Counted from the stretch's first letter, positions 1 through 11,988 are shown. The stretch: DNA of 64,000 nt from Primula veris (GCA_963682055.1 OY821742.1:9827752-9891751); one strand, 5' to 3'. Translations and numbers: made by a program. The notes: generated by a model not told the origin, from the sequence alone.

Positions 1-1229
1 TTCAATATCAGCATGATGTGTTTTCTGAATTGTTTTACTACTGATTTTATATCGAAAATAATAAATAAGTTAGAATCATTACAACCCAAATTGAGAATTG
101 GATGAAACTTTTACCCTTTAAGTTAATACCATCATGTTATTTAATACACAATGAGAGTTGACTGCGTGATACAATATTTTAACAATAATATTCACAAGAT
201 CACACGTCCATTTCTAACACGTGATTATGGATCATACGTTTCATATTTAATTTTCCTTTATGAAACTGGTTTATAATTTATATCAAAATTATTAAAATAA
301 TTTTTTTTTAAATCTAATCATAAAATTTAACATTTTAACTATAAAATCAACTTTTAAATTTTTTTATTCCGACAATTTTAATATAAGTTTTTAACCGATC
401 AAAACCGTACGTGAACGATTAATAGGAACGGATCTAGTACCTTAATTTAATACATGTTACTGTATTTAATACACAATAGGAACGGATTAATTTAATACAT
501 GTTACTGTATTTAATACACAATGAGAGTTGACTGTATGATACAATATTTTAACAAAAATGATTCACAAAATCACAAGTCGATCTCTGACACGTGAGTATG
601 GATCTCGAAGATACGAATTGTGTTATATATAATGTTAAAAAATATAAAAAATAACACCTCAGGCTTCTTCTTAGTGTTTTGGAAAGATTAAAATCTAATT
701 TCAAAAGTTACGCTACATTATATCATCATATCATTTCGTACTGAACATTATATATTCAACTCATCACTGCTTATATATATAACCCACTTATTGCACAAAT
801 CTAGGTATAGATAAATGCATTTATAATTAATAAAAATGATTTCTCTCATTAAATTTTCAGCCTAAAAACCTTACCGCTGACGTGAGATTAGTTTTGTTTA
901 TGATTTTAAAAAAAAAACATTATTTAACATATAATTGATACACCTAATCTGTTACACTAACATGTAAGGTTATTAAGTAATATCAAATAAACTTGATTAC
1001 CGATCAATATTGGAAGTAAAGTTAAGTTCAGAATCTATATGTTTGTTTATAAAGAATTCACGTAATATATAGATAATAATATAACAGAGACTAATGATGC
1101 TTTTCATACAAAATACATTATGCACTACCAAATATGTAAGAATCAAAACTATGAGTAATATATTTATTTATCGATTAATTTAAATATCTTTAGAGACATA
1201 AATATCATCACTCCAGTAGCTTCTCTTCA

Positions 1230-1287
<58 letters not shown>

Positions 1288-1305
1288 TTAATATATATAG
1301 GAAAA
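1..1305 (+). promoter_or_regulatory. Upstream region of the DJ1D-like gene with duplicated G-box segment
   Basis: No gene is seen here. A segment of about 100 bp occurs twice in the same orientation (about 130-232 and 500-603). Both copies contain the palindromic G-box CACGTG (218-223 and 589-594), the core recognised by bZIP and bHLH factors. A Stowaway-type MITE relic (about 265-436) lies between the copies. Immediately before the ATG there is a CT microsatellite (about 1231-1264) followed by a TA run (about 1265-1287), probably 5' UTR sequence; CT-rich leaders are common in plants. Regulation by ABA or light through the G-boxes is an inference from the motif only. Confidence 0.5.
265..436 (-). 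mobile_element. Stowaway-like MITE relic
   Basis: This segment is recognisably the reverse complement of the better-preserved MITE at 11755-11988: the same internal AT-rich blocks appear in the same order, ending in a GGAACGGAT-type terminus. The left terminus is eroded and no TA duplication can be assigned. Another partial relative lies at about 16545-16672. Confidence 0.5.
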
Positions 1306-4300
1306 ATGGCGAAATCGAAATCTGTGTTAATCTTGTGCGGTGATTACATGGAAGACTACGAGGTATTATCATGTGCTTGTTTGCCACCTTCTTTTTTTTT
1401 TTGCCTGTTTAGCTCTTAAAAAGCTATTTTTGGGGTAACAAATTAAGCTAAAAAGGCTAAAAAGTAGAAAAGCTAGAAATTTAAGGATTCTTTTAGCTTT
1501 TTCATATAAAAGTTACTAAAAGTAGAAAATTGCTAAGAACATTTGTGTTGTTTATTTAAAAGTCACTTTTAAGTTAAATAAGCAAAATATGACTTATGGA
1601 TTAAAAAAAAGTCACTTATAAGTTATAATTAAGAAACTGAGGTAAAAAAAAAAAGCTAAGAAGGCTCAAAAGCAGAAAAGTCAGACATTTAGCGATTCTT
1701 TTAATTTTTTTCACATAAAAATCAGCAAAATTAGAAATTTCTATTTAAAATTTGTTTGTTTATTTTTAAGTTACTTTTAAATTAAGAAAAAAATAAATCA
1801 ATTAAAAAAAATTATAAATCGCTTATAATTAAGAAGCTGAGGTAAGAAAAAAAGGTTCAAAAGCAGAGAAGTTGTAAATTTAGTGATTCTTTTAGCTTTT
1901 TTACATGAAATTGCCAAAGTTAGAAATGTTCTAATGAAATTTGTTTGTTTATTTAAAAGTCACTTTAAGTTAAATAAGCAAAAAATTACTTATCAATTAA
2001 AAAAATTACAAGTCACGTCACTTATAATTAAGAAGCTGAGGTGGTGGCAAACACTAGGCTTCAGCTTCTTTGAAGCGGGATATTTTTTTCATTTATTTTT
2101 TTTAAAGATTGTATATATATTGTAATATGTATGAAGGTTGCGAATGCAGGTGATGGTTCCGTTTCAAGCGCTGATGGCGTATGGAGTATCGGTGGACGCT
2201 GTTTGTCCCGGGAAGAAAGCAGGGGACACGTGCCGTACTGCTGTTCATCAAGCTTCGCCTTACCAGGTTAAGTAGTTATAGTAATTAGAATTATTACTTT
2301 ATTTATTACTCTATTGTGTTTATCTGGTTTTTTGTAACATCTAAAATGTTAAGTTTGAGCTAATATATAAAAAATGGGCCATACAACAGATAATCGTAAG
2401 TCTAAATGTTATAGGATCTAATGATTCTGGTGTTATAGGCTCCATGCGTCATGTTCTGTTTGGGTTTGCTCACTGTTAATTTGTCCTCCTTTTCCGACAA
2501 GGAAAAAGTCAACGGTGTCAGTTTGTCATGCAAGTAGCTTATGATGAACGGGGATCGGTTTGTATTGTTGTTAATTCTCAAAATCTGCTTCCCAAGCCAC
2601 TATGAAATTGATTTTAACCTATGCCTTGGAATATTATAAACAACCTTAAGAAGTCGCTTCATGAAGAAGTTTGACGTTGGTAATAATTTGACAAACTTGC
2701 TTTTTGTTATTTAAAGTCACCAAAATATACTCAAGTAGTCACATCGAAGATGCAGTTAATATTATGACGTAAGATTTCACAGATTGGCAAAACAAACCTT
2801 TTGCTAACCTCTATCACTAACCACCACATTTACCAGATTGTTACATTTTCCTTGTATTCTACTGAAGTTGCTTTTGTTGGTCAGTTTTATTTCATGTTTT
2901 TGCTTAAACTTTTCTGTTTACAGACCTATTCTGAATCGAGGGGACATAACTTTGCTCTAAACGCAACATTTGATGAGATTGACGTGAGCAAATACGACGG
3001 ATTGGTAATCCCAGGAGGACGAGCCCCTGAATATCTTGCCATGGACGAGTCTGTTTTAAAGTTGGTGAATAAATTTATGCACTCTAATAAGCCAATAGCT
3101 TCCATTTGCCACGGACCGTTGATCTTAGCAGCCTCAGGTTCTATCAGTGGTCGCAAATGCACCGGTTATTCTGCTATGAGGCCTGTTGTTATAGCTGCAG
3201 GTGCTGAGTGGGTCGAGCCTGAGACTATGTCAGCTTGTGTTGCTGATAGTAACCTCATAACTGGGGCTACATATGAAAGTCATCCTGAGTTTATCCAGCT
3301 TTTTGTTAAGGCGCTTGGAGGAACTGTTACGGGTTCTGACAAACGAATCTTGTTTCTCTGTGGGGTAAGTAAACGCTCTTCATCAATGATTGTTTTTTTG
3401 GACCTAAGATAAGTTATATTCCATATGATTTACTTATGTAAATGGGTGGATTTATAGATAAACATAGTTCTTTTTGAATGATAAATCAATAAATGGTATC
3501 CCCTCATGTTCTTCACGGATACTATAGTTTTGCACACTCAAGTACTGTCAAGTTCTAGGGATGCTATAGTTTTGCACACTAAGATACCATCAATACTATC
3601 GTTTTTGACCAATAGTTTTTTCTTCCTATGTTCTGTACAAATACAAAAAGAAACGTAGCATCATACTATGGTCTCCGATAGTTTTTTCGTATGTTCTGTT
3701 CAAATACAAAAAAGAGTTAGGTTGGGTTTTTAACGAAAAGTTTTGTATGTTGGTAAATACTATCAAACTCTGCTGTTGACTTGGTGTATACAACTGTAAT
3801 AAACCCTGAATACTACTAAAAATAGGTCAAGAATTTTCGGACCTAAAATTGATAGCTTAAATTCTTGTTTCCGAGCCGGCTGGAGCATGTTCCATACTGT
3901 TAAGAGCCCCTTAGAGTAAACCATTTTTTTTGTCACAGAATCCTCTTATCATTTACTCACTAATTAACATTTTGAACTCGATAATGTTTCATGACGGAGT
4001 CGGTAATTTTTGGTTGCTTTGTTTTATCATATTTTTCCTGGTTAAAGTTGGGTATGGATTTGGGAGGATAATTTGATGTACTTGTTGGTTGTTCAATCAT
4101 ATAAACCAACTCATTCTTTGACGGTCAGATTTCAAATGCTGAGTAACCCAAAGGGCGGCTTGAAATTTAAAATTTACCAATGGAACTTATTTATACCATG
4201 CATACATTTGCGTTATAACACTGTAATTTATGTTATTAGACTTTTGGTAAGTTTGAATTGGGAACAGGGCTGGACCTATAGGTTACGGCACCCCAGTCCG

Positions 4301-6476
4301 GTTGTTTAAGCATAGAAAACCCACCCTTGAAGTTGATGAAAAGTAAAAAAAATGAAAACCTGGCATTTGTTTCTTATAATAAAAAGTGCAAAACATCACA
4401 AGTAGACGTTGTAGCTTGGTTGGCAACAACATGACTGCAAGGTCCTGTGTTTGATCCTTGGATGTTACTTTCCTTTCTTTATTATTCTAAAAGAAAAGGT
4501 AAATAATAGGCATCAGGAGCAAGGTTCCATCTTATGAAATTGCGGGTTGTAGTTGAAAGAATTCATCCACTACACAACTAGCAAGCGACTGAAATTATTG
4601 CTAAAAAATGATATAATTATAAAATATTCGCCCCTATTGGGCCGTGCCCCAGTGAACTGTCCGATATGGCTAGCCACTGGGTCGGACCTGATTGGCAAGG
4701 TGCATAGGAGTCCACTGAGTTACTATTAGAAAAGGAGAGTAAAAATATGGAATTTATGGTCTATTTTCCAGCTGGAAACTAGTTATAAGACTTCTTTCTT
4801 TCACTACTTTACTTCAAAGTTTCTAGTTGTTTCTAGTTTTTAGTATCTATCTTTTTGTCTAAAATCCAAGCATATAATATTCATCTAACTATTTTATATG
4901 CAAGACGTGACTTCTTAACCTGCTTGTTTCCAGGATTACATGGAAGACTATGAAGTAATGGTTCCTTACCAAAGCCTTCAAGCCCTCGGATGCCATGTCG
5001 ATACAGTATGTCCGAATAAGAAATCAGGTGACAAATGCGCGACTGCCGTTCATGACTTCGAAGGTGACCAGACTTACAGTGAGAAACCAGGTCATGATTT
5101 TGTGCTAAACGCAGATTTTGAAAATGTAAATGCATCGAGCTACGATGCTCTTGTGATCCCAGGTGGCCGAGCTCCGGAGTATCTTGCACTTGATGAGTCT
5201 GTACTTAAGTTGGTGACAGAATTTATGGGGGTTGGGAAACCTGTTGCATCTATATGTCATGGTCAACAGATTCTAGCTGCTGCTGGTGTTCTCAAGGTAG
5301 ATTGTCACCCCTTGTTCAACATGTTTTTATATTTTTGATTCATTAGTTCGTTTGAGACACTTCTAAGCCAACCTCACTTGCCTTGGAAAGGTATCCCCTG
5401 TTGAAATTATTGTTTCATTTACTTTTTGGTCATTTCACATAAAGTTAGTTTATCAATTGAGTAAGAAATTAGGACACTGTCAAGGCAAAATACTTGTGTA
5501 CACTCTACAAGTCGCGATTTCATTTAAAAGCACTCAAATCTCATTTGCATATTCTTGGTGTTATTGGCGTGAATTTGCTTTCTCAGTGACTCAGTCGGTT
5601 TGGTTTGAAGCCATATTGATTTCTGCATATAATAGCAAGATTGAAAAATAAATCAAACTTCAAATACTTTGGCAGAGTTCAATAAGCATTTCATGTTTTT
5701 CACATGAAAATAAAACTTTTCTCCACGGACTCAATATTTTCTACCTGTGCTGTGCATATTAAACTACTTTGGTGTGTGTGTTATCATACTGGTGAATCAG
5801 GAAGTATGCTCCTTTCATAATATCCTAGAGTAGCATCTATTTGTAGTCTTGTACTCAATGATTTCCCTCCTTGTTAGATACTCTGTAAACAATGACTTAA
5901 TGAGATTAGGAGTCTTTTAATTAGCTGGACTGATTGTTGAATGGAATCTATCCTTTTAACTGTTTTGTAGTAACCTTGAAGTAAGAAAACAGAAATTTTA
6001 TTTGCAACCCGAAGTAAAGCGGACGAATGTTATTAGTGTATGGTTTTCTCTCAGATGGAGATTTTTCTTTTGCCTTTTGTAGTGCGTTTACCATTACAGT
6101 ACAGGGTAGATTGTTAATGAAGTATGTTGTGCCGACAATTTCTATAAATACAGACCTCCTGAATGGGTCCATTCTAGATCGTGCAATATGTTTTGGAGTA
6201 AACCTTGGCATGTAACAGTCCTCAAATATTTTTGTTGTGATGTATACAAAGTTTGAACCGCACTTGATCAAATTTTTTTCATATCAGGGAAAAAAATGCA
6301 CCGCTTATCCTGCAGTTAAGCTCAATGTAGTCTTAGCTGGTGCTACGTGGTTAGAGCCTGATCCTATTGACCGTTGCTTTACTGATGGCAATTTAGTCAC
6401 TGGTGCAGCTTGGCCAGCTCACCCTCAGTTCATCGGGCAGTTAATGGCCTTGCTTGGTACACGGGTTTCCTTTTAG
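1306..6476 (+). CDS. DJ1D: Tandem-domain DJ-1/PfpI protein, DJ1D-like (glyoxalase III type)
   Basis: Five exons join in frame: 1306-1362, 2150-2266, 2924-3364, 4934-5296, 6288-6476, all with GT-AG introns in phase 0, giving 388 aa. Arabidopsis DJ1D is about 392 aa. The protein is two DJ-1/PfpI domains in tandem, about residues 1-200 and 201-388. Both carry the opening motif CGDYMEDYE, the [10 protein letters not shown] turn and the nucleophile elbow SICHG. The predicted catalytic Cys/His pairs are C120/H121 and C313/H314, with the conserved Glu at E19 and E212. Family members convert methylglyoxal or glyoxal to lactate or glycolate without glutathione; DJ1D is the most active Arabidopsis member. 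No signal peptide is seen, so it is probably cytosolic or nuclear. The ATG at 1306 is the only one that gives the conserved N terminus. Just before exon 3 the domain-1 sequence HQASPYQ differs from the HDFEGDQ of domain 2, a local divergence that leaves the frame intact. It is very likely functional. Confidence 0.95.
1440..2045 (+). repeat. Threefold tandem repeat in intron 1 of the DJ1D-like gene
   Basis: Three diverged copies of a roughly 195-bp unit run from about 1440, 1654 and 1850. Each begins with a GCT/AAAAGC-rich stretch, passes through TTAAGTTAAATAAGC-like sequence and ends with a copy of AATTAAGAAGCTGAGGT. An 80-codon open frame here (1883-2125) is a by-product of the repeat. Confidence 0.7.
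4403..4480 (+). mobile_element. tRNA-derived SINE-like head in intron 3 of the DJ1D-like gene
   Basis: A box-A-like sequence (GTAGCTTGGTTGG, 4411-4423) is followed about 25 nt later by a box-B-like sequence (GTGTTTGATCC, about 4447-4457). This spacing fits an internal RNA polymerase III promoter and is typical of plant SINEs. There is no foldable full tRNA. The 3' body and its end are not resolved. Confidence 0.45.
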
Positions 6477-7161
6477 CTTCTCATTTCCCCAGTTTTGCTC
6501 GTCTGTATGTACCGGTTATGCTGTATACAAAGACATCCTGGCTCTAAGATCTATCATGTTGTTTTGTTATTTCTTTCTTTCTTGCTTTTCCTTTTTTTTC
6601 CCTTTTGTCTTTTCCTTTTTACCTAGCCCTTTGTCGGGGAGGTTGAGACTTCAGAGTGAAGTTGTTTTGACTGAAATATTTATCATCTTTTTTTTCCCAG
6701 TAATTTTACAATGTTGTAATTGTCGGTGTAGTTTCTATCTTAGTGGAAGGTCTTCCCTCTTCAGTTAAAATAAGACGGTGCTTCATATTAATTATGTACC
6801 GATCAGATGTTTCTTTTTGTATAACTCTGCCCTATGGTAGCGTAGGTTTAACCAAATCATGTTCATATAAGACCCGGAGTTACAATTTTTTTTTATTAAC
6901 AGAGCTTCCTTTCAAAATCAGCAATTGGTTTTGTTTAAATCGTGTTTGGTGCAGAATCTATGTACCTAGAAAAAAACTGAGGACCGAGTGTTTAAATCGC
7001 GTTTGGTGCAGAATCTATGTACCTAGACAAAAAACTGAGGACCAGGTGTTTAATTTTTGGGTTTATTTCTTATTGTTTTCGGTTAAGGTGGAATTGGTAT
7101 CATGGATTTTTAACCAGAAAGTGTCATGGGAGTTTGGCTTCCAAGCCTTGATACTTCAAAG
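6477..7161 (+). repeat. 3' flank of the DJ1D-like gene with a 57/58-bp tandem duplication
   Basis: This is probably 3' UTR and intergenic DNA. A 57-bp unit beginning TGTTTAAATCG at 6932 is repeated from 6989 to 7046 with few changes; a third copy starts at 7047 but decays at once. The open frame across it (6743-7267) has no family resemblance and its repeated peptide comes from the duplication. Confidence 0.6.
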
Positions 7162-7865
7162 TAGGGGTGAGCAATACTCGGTTCGGTTCGGGTTTTTTTT
7201 AAAAATGCGAGTCAAACCAATTAAAAGCACTCAGTTTGGTTTGGTTCGGTATGGACAAAATTATTGATTGAAACCGTATCAAACCAAACAAATAAAATTA
7301 GGTTTGGTTCGACATGGTTCTTTTGGTTTGTGACATAATGAATGATAACATGGAACTTTGAAAATAAAACGTCTTTCAAATACAATAACGATGCAAAAAT
7401 TAACATAAGTCACATCTTTATGTAAATTATTTACAAATATCAAAGTTCAAAATTCATTGCTCCACATATTCGATTGCCAAATAATAATTTTCAAATTAGT
7501 ATTAACACTTATTTTTTCACATGTTTGTACTTATAATCTAACATTATTTGTGTAAAGATTCTCAACAAATGTGTATATTGTGATTGTACGTTTTGTCTCA
7601 TTATTACAATTTTACGTTACTAATAGAGATTTAACTCGATATAAATTTCTATAATACTTTATAACTACATTTGTAAATTATATTTAAGATATGTAAAAAT
7701 ATTTATATATGTATATAAGTAATTGGTTTGGTTTTGAAACCATCGAAATCGCAATTTGAACCAATTAAATCGGTTTTAAATTTTTAAGTCAAACCAAACC
7801 GATAGTAGTTAATCGGTTTGGTTCGACCGGTTCGGTTTGTTTGGTTTGGTTTTTGCTCACCCTTA
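7162..7865 (+). mobile_element. Non-autonomous hAT-like element with CGGTTC-rich ends
   Basis: The terminal inverted repeats are TAGGGGTGAGCAA at the left and its complement, TTGCTCACCCTTA, at the right. They are flanked by 8-bp segments CTTCAAAG (7154-7161) and CTCAAAAG (7866-7873), which match at 6 of 8 positions. Terminal sequence and duplication length fit the hAT superfamily. The sub-terminal regions are strings of GGTTCGGTTT-like units in opposite orientation at the two ends. There is no transposase frame. Confidence 0.6.
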
Positions 7866-7874
7866 CTCAAAAGA

Positions 7875-8126
7875 GTAGGGGTGACATCGATTCGGTACCG
7901 AACTTTTTGATTACATATTGATACCATACCAAACTAGTTGGTTTCAGAATTTTTATACCATTACCGAACCAAAAAATTCGATATACCGAACTTTCGGTAT
8001 ACCAAACTATTCGCTTGGTTCGGTTCGGTTTCGTTTTTATACCAAACTTTAGAGTTTACAAGTGATGATAGAAAAATGGTGCGTAATAGAAAAAAAAAAT
8101 ATAGTATATAGTTTTAAAATTAGTAG

Positions 8127-8185
<59 letters not shown>

Positions 8186-8510
8186 ACATTTTTTGTTTCT
8201 TTGCATATAAGAGTAAACAATATTAAATCTTTCTAGTAAATGCTATAAATATATAAAAATGTTATAAGTATTAACTAGAAAAAGTAATGTAAGTATATTA
8301 TAAGAATGTTAATAGTTAAGTGTATATAAGTATTTTATTTTATTTGTCTATATAGTATATTTTAATATTTCGGTTTGAATCGGTATCATACCGAACCCAC
8401 CAAACGAATACCGAAACCGAACTGACTTTCAAAGACCGGTTCGGTTGTACCGTACCGTAATGTCGGTATACCAAACTTTTGGTATCGACTTGATTGGTTC
8501 GATTCGAAAA
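7875..8510 (+). repeat. ACCGAAC/CGGTTC-rich repeat with an AT microsatellite
   Basis: It starts 9 bp after the hAT-like element with a related terminus (TAGGGGTGACATCG) and again has CGGTAC/CGAAC-rich segments at both ends. The right terminus is not cleanly defined. A long (AT)n run occupies about 8130-8178. It is probably a second, related non-autonomous element. Confidence 0.4.
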
Positions 8511-9014
8511 GCGATCAGTTGATATAAGTCGAGAAAAAAGACCACCGTTACAAAAGAGTTGTCAAGAGTGCAGAACCAGAAAAAAGAAACATGAGATTTC
8601 TGCAGCTGGGGACATGTTAATGTCATTAGCCAAGCTGTGGTTTGCTTTTTCATCCAGACAAAGTAAATAAAGTTAAAGCTAAAGATGTTTTAGCTTTGAA
8701 GGTTACTTATGAGTTATGTCGAGTCCCGGAAATTTCTGTAGGCGGAAGATTACTTCTCCGACTTACCCTTAAAAAAGTCTTTCAAATTTTAATACTACAT
8801 TCTTATTCTCTCTTTAATCATAAAAATTGATTAATAAAAATAAGAAAGGATGGAATAAGGAACCATAATTACCCATGTTCGACGAGTATATGCTGGGTGG
8901 GTTGTATTTTCTTTTACAAATTTAATAGGTGTAAGTTGAGTTATAGAATTAATTGACACTATTTTGTGTCGAGATTCCTTTGCCTATCTTTATTATTTTG
9001 TTATTGTATGCATT

Positions 9015-9150
9015 GCGTTACTTATTGAGCCGATTCCTTATAGAATTCCGGTGCTCGCGTTACTTATTGAGCCGAATCATTATAAAATCCTTGTACTCGC
9101 GTTACTTATTAAGCCGATTCATTATAGAATCCTGATGCTCGTGTTATTTT
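9015..9150 (+). repeat. 42-bp minisatellite, three copies and a partial
   Basis: The unit, beginning GCGTTACTTATTGAGCCGA, occurs at 9015-9056, 9057-9098 and 9099-9140, followed by a truncated copy. Because 42 is a multiple of three, two frames stay open across it and give short repeated peptides, which are not genes. Confidence 0.75.
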
Positions 9151-9665
9151 TGTAATCATGTTGAGTCAACTCGTGATATAAAGTCCCAATGCTCCCGATA
9201 TAGGTCATAGGTAACGTGCTATCTTTTTGAGTCGAAATAGAGTTCGGATAGTCTTAATACATGGGGTCATATTGTCTAGTTTATCATTTATTAGGTCAAC
9301 TTGCTAATAGGTCAAAGTGCTGGTACTCCGAATAAAAAATTTATCATAGGTATGTGTATTACTATATGATTGGGTGCAAAATCGTTGATAGAACGAGCTA
9401 ATAATACCAAAAAGACCATGGCATTTAAATGATAGTTTTAATCGTACAACCAAATGTTGTTTCTTTGTTTTGGATTTTGCTCTTGAACACAAATGTGTTT
9501 TCAGCTCGCAAAAACCCGACACTTTCTCAGAGAAATAGGCGTCCATATATATTTGCCCATTTTGTTCTACATTGGATGTTATTTTAAAAGCAGGTCTTAC
9601 TGAATTAGAATTTGTATTGAAAATTGATGTTCGATAAAATAAAACAAATAGTAACAAAACTTTAA

Positions 9666-10240
9666 ATGTGACATTATTCGCCCAAAACTCTTACAATTTT
9701 GTAACAAAATGGCTGGACATAAATTAAGATATAAATAAACTAAATGGTTGGATAGTATTTTATAAAATTTCATCTTTTTGGTCCCCCTTTAGAATTTGAT
9801 TGAAAATATATAGTTGTGTCAAAGCCTTCAAAATGTGACCCCAAACTCTTTACATGAGTAACAAAATGAATTGGACATGAATTAGGATATAAATAAACTA
9901 AATGGTTGGTAGTTTTTATAAATAAAAAAAAAAACATCTTTATTCTTTTTGGTCCTCTGTAGATTTGATTGAAAATATAGGATGCCAAATCTTCCAAATA
10001 TGACATTATTTGCCCAAAACTCTTACAAAAGTAACAACGTGACTTGGTTATGCAGCTATTAAGCTTTACATGAATTAGGATATAAATAAAGTAATTGGTT
10101 TGATAGTTTTTTTTATAAAAAAAATCTTTTTTATTTTTTTTGGTCCCCTATAGATTTGATTGAAAATACATGATGCAAAAGCCTTCATATGTGACATCAT
10201 TTGCCGAAAACTCTTACAAAGTACAAAAGCAACAAGATGG
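9666..10240 (+). repeat. Tandem array of a 165-190-bp unit, about 3.3 copies
   Basis: The units start at about 9666, 9832, 9998 and 10189 with variants of ATGTGACATTATTTGCCC. Each continues through an ACAAAATGGATTGGACAT-like block, AGGATATAAATAAACTAAATGG and TTTTTGGTCC. The last copy is truncated. The size is near that of plant satellite monomers, but the copy number is low. Confidence 0.65.
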
Positions 10241-11130
10241 ATTGGTGTTCACGGTGTGGATTGGAACGGCCAAATCCAATCCCGAACCATGTTGAAACGA
10301 GCTAGGAAAGTATAATCCGGATCGGACCAATGTAACTTTTTAGCCCAAAACATACCAGATCAATGGTCTGGTTCGATTTCGGGTTCAACGGCCGGATTCA
10401 ATTTTAGATTGAATTTAAATTGTAGTGGTATCTCAATAAATACAAAATAATAAATTATATACGGAAATGAAAAAATCAACATAAAATCTATAAAACTCGC
10501 CAAATATTATAGTTGAAATTAAAAAAAAATAGATGAGATAAATCTATATTTACTATAATTAATATATTATATACTTAGTTATTTAATATTTATACTTAAG
10601 TCGTTTTAGTGGGTTTAACGGATTTTTCGGTTCGGTGCGGATTTTGAGTAGTTAGCCCTAGGCCAGACCATTAATAATGGTTTTGAATTTTACTAATTCA
10701 AGTGCAGACCATATAGGTTGAAAACTCAGACTAGACCAAAGAAAACCAACAGATTGGTTCGGTTTTATCGATTGACGGTATTTTTGAACACAATAATACA
10801 TGTATATGTTGTGTATGGTATATGTTTGTATGTATATGTAATAAAAGAATTTAAACGAAGTTATTTTAATAAAACACAACTTTCCATAAATAAATTAAAA
10901 ACGGAAGGTACGTAAATAGATGAAAACCGATAGTGTGAGTATGTAAAAAACAATGGAAAATGATAGTTTGGAGTACAAAATTGCAAAAGTCTGTTAGTTT
11001 AAGCAACAAAACTGGAAAAAAAACTATTGATTATATAAGTAGTATAATTTAGGAAGGTGTTGTGTTTGAGTTTATTTTAGTAAATAGTGGCAAAACCCTA
11101 AATATTCTATCACTAGATAGAGAGAGCAGT
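10241..11130. other. Intergenic AT-rich DNA, no gene seen
   Basis: It contains scattered CGGTTC- and CCGAAC-type words resembling the ends of the hAT-like element at 7162, suggesting another eroded non-autonomous element (about 10250-10770), but no terminal repeats or target duplication could be fixed. Confidence 0.3.
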
Positions 11131-11331
11131 AAGCAATGGCGTTAATCGGCCAGCCAAACCCCTCCCCCTCGACTACAGCCTCGAAAACCTAAAAAATAAA
11201 ACCTAAAAAATCACCAAGAAATTGAAGATGGCCTAAAAGCCCAAAAAATACTCACATCACAACTTACCAAAGCACATGAATAAATCTGAGCTCTAATTAA
11301 TTTCAAAATAACCAAATTTCAGACCGTACAT

Positions 11332-11609
11332 GTGCGTCCCTTGGGCATAGCAAAATTCTTGCATTGGATCGATAATGGAATATGCGGCCTACAAAATGGC
11401 GTCATTGAGGTCTTGGAAACGGCGACAACCAAGAGCTGACTCTTTACTGTGTTCGTGTTCTGAGCACTATAGACCCCAAGCTACTTCTTCCCGATACACT
11501 TGTCTTGCTAGACGATAAGTCATTCATCGTTGTCGATGTATTGCCTCCCGGGGCTGATTCTGCCTTCACCTTTATTGCTGAACATGAGAAACCCAATGTT
11601 ACATATGAG
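11332..11609 (+). pseudogene. Frameshifted fragment like 26S proteasome ATPase subunit RPT3 (6B)
   Basis: Two adjoining frames together resemble the OB-domain region of RPT3, just before the AAA+ module. The first (11332-11414) encodes PLGIAKFL..IDNGICG, comparable to the family's PLVIGQF..DQNNGIVG. After a -1 frame change near 11415 the second frame (11415-11609, 65 codons) encodes VRVLSTID, VDVLPPGADS and EKPNVTY at the family's usual spacing. It stops at a GAG|GT donor-like site. No Walker A, Walker B or other AAA+ sequence follows, and no convincing N-terminal coiled coil precedes it, although an ATG at 11136 opens an 18-codon peptide. It is a decayed gene fragment, perhaps captured by a transposon, and not a working subunit. 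The nearest RPT paralogue was judged by memory of the family. Confidence 0.65.
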
Positions 11610-11754
11610 GTTTCTCATTCCCTGTCTCACAAAACCTTCTTATTTTTTTAATTTTTTTTTACCTCCGCTGCTTTATTAGATGTTGAATCATCTAGTTGTA
11701 AATTGTTAATGAATTCTATCAACTGTGTTTTATGAGAGGATAATAATTGTTTTA

Positions 11755-11988
11755 CTCTATCCGTTTCTATTTAATTATCCGTTACGAAATACGTGTAATT
11801 TTGACCGATCAAGAACTTGTATCAAAATTGTCGGAATGAAAATTTTCAAAAGTTGATCATATAGTTCAAATGTTAAATTTTATGATTACATTTAAAAAAA
11901 AATTATTTCAACAATTTTGATACAAGTTATAAGCCGTTCAAAATTACATATATTTTCATAATAAACAATTAAATGAGAACGGATAGAG
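11755..11988 (+). mobile_element. Stowaway-like MITE with TA target duplication
   Basis: A 234-bp element flanked by TA on both sides (11753-11754 and 11989-11990). The terminal inverted repeats begin CTCTATCCGTTTC and pair over about 25 bp with the right end GAACGGATAGAG. Terminus, size and TA duplication fit Stowaway MITEs mobilised by Tc1/mariner transposases. Relatives in this window lie at about 265-436, 16545-16672 and 63941-64000. Confidence 0.75.

Noticed and set aside
6743..7267. 174-codon frame downstream of the DJ1D-like gene
   Set aside because: It spans a 57-bp duplication and the start of a transposon; no family resemblance.
9015..10240. Spaced repeats considered as a CRISPR array
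   Set aside because: The units are contiguous tandem repeats without unique spacers, in a plant nuclear context.
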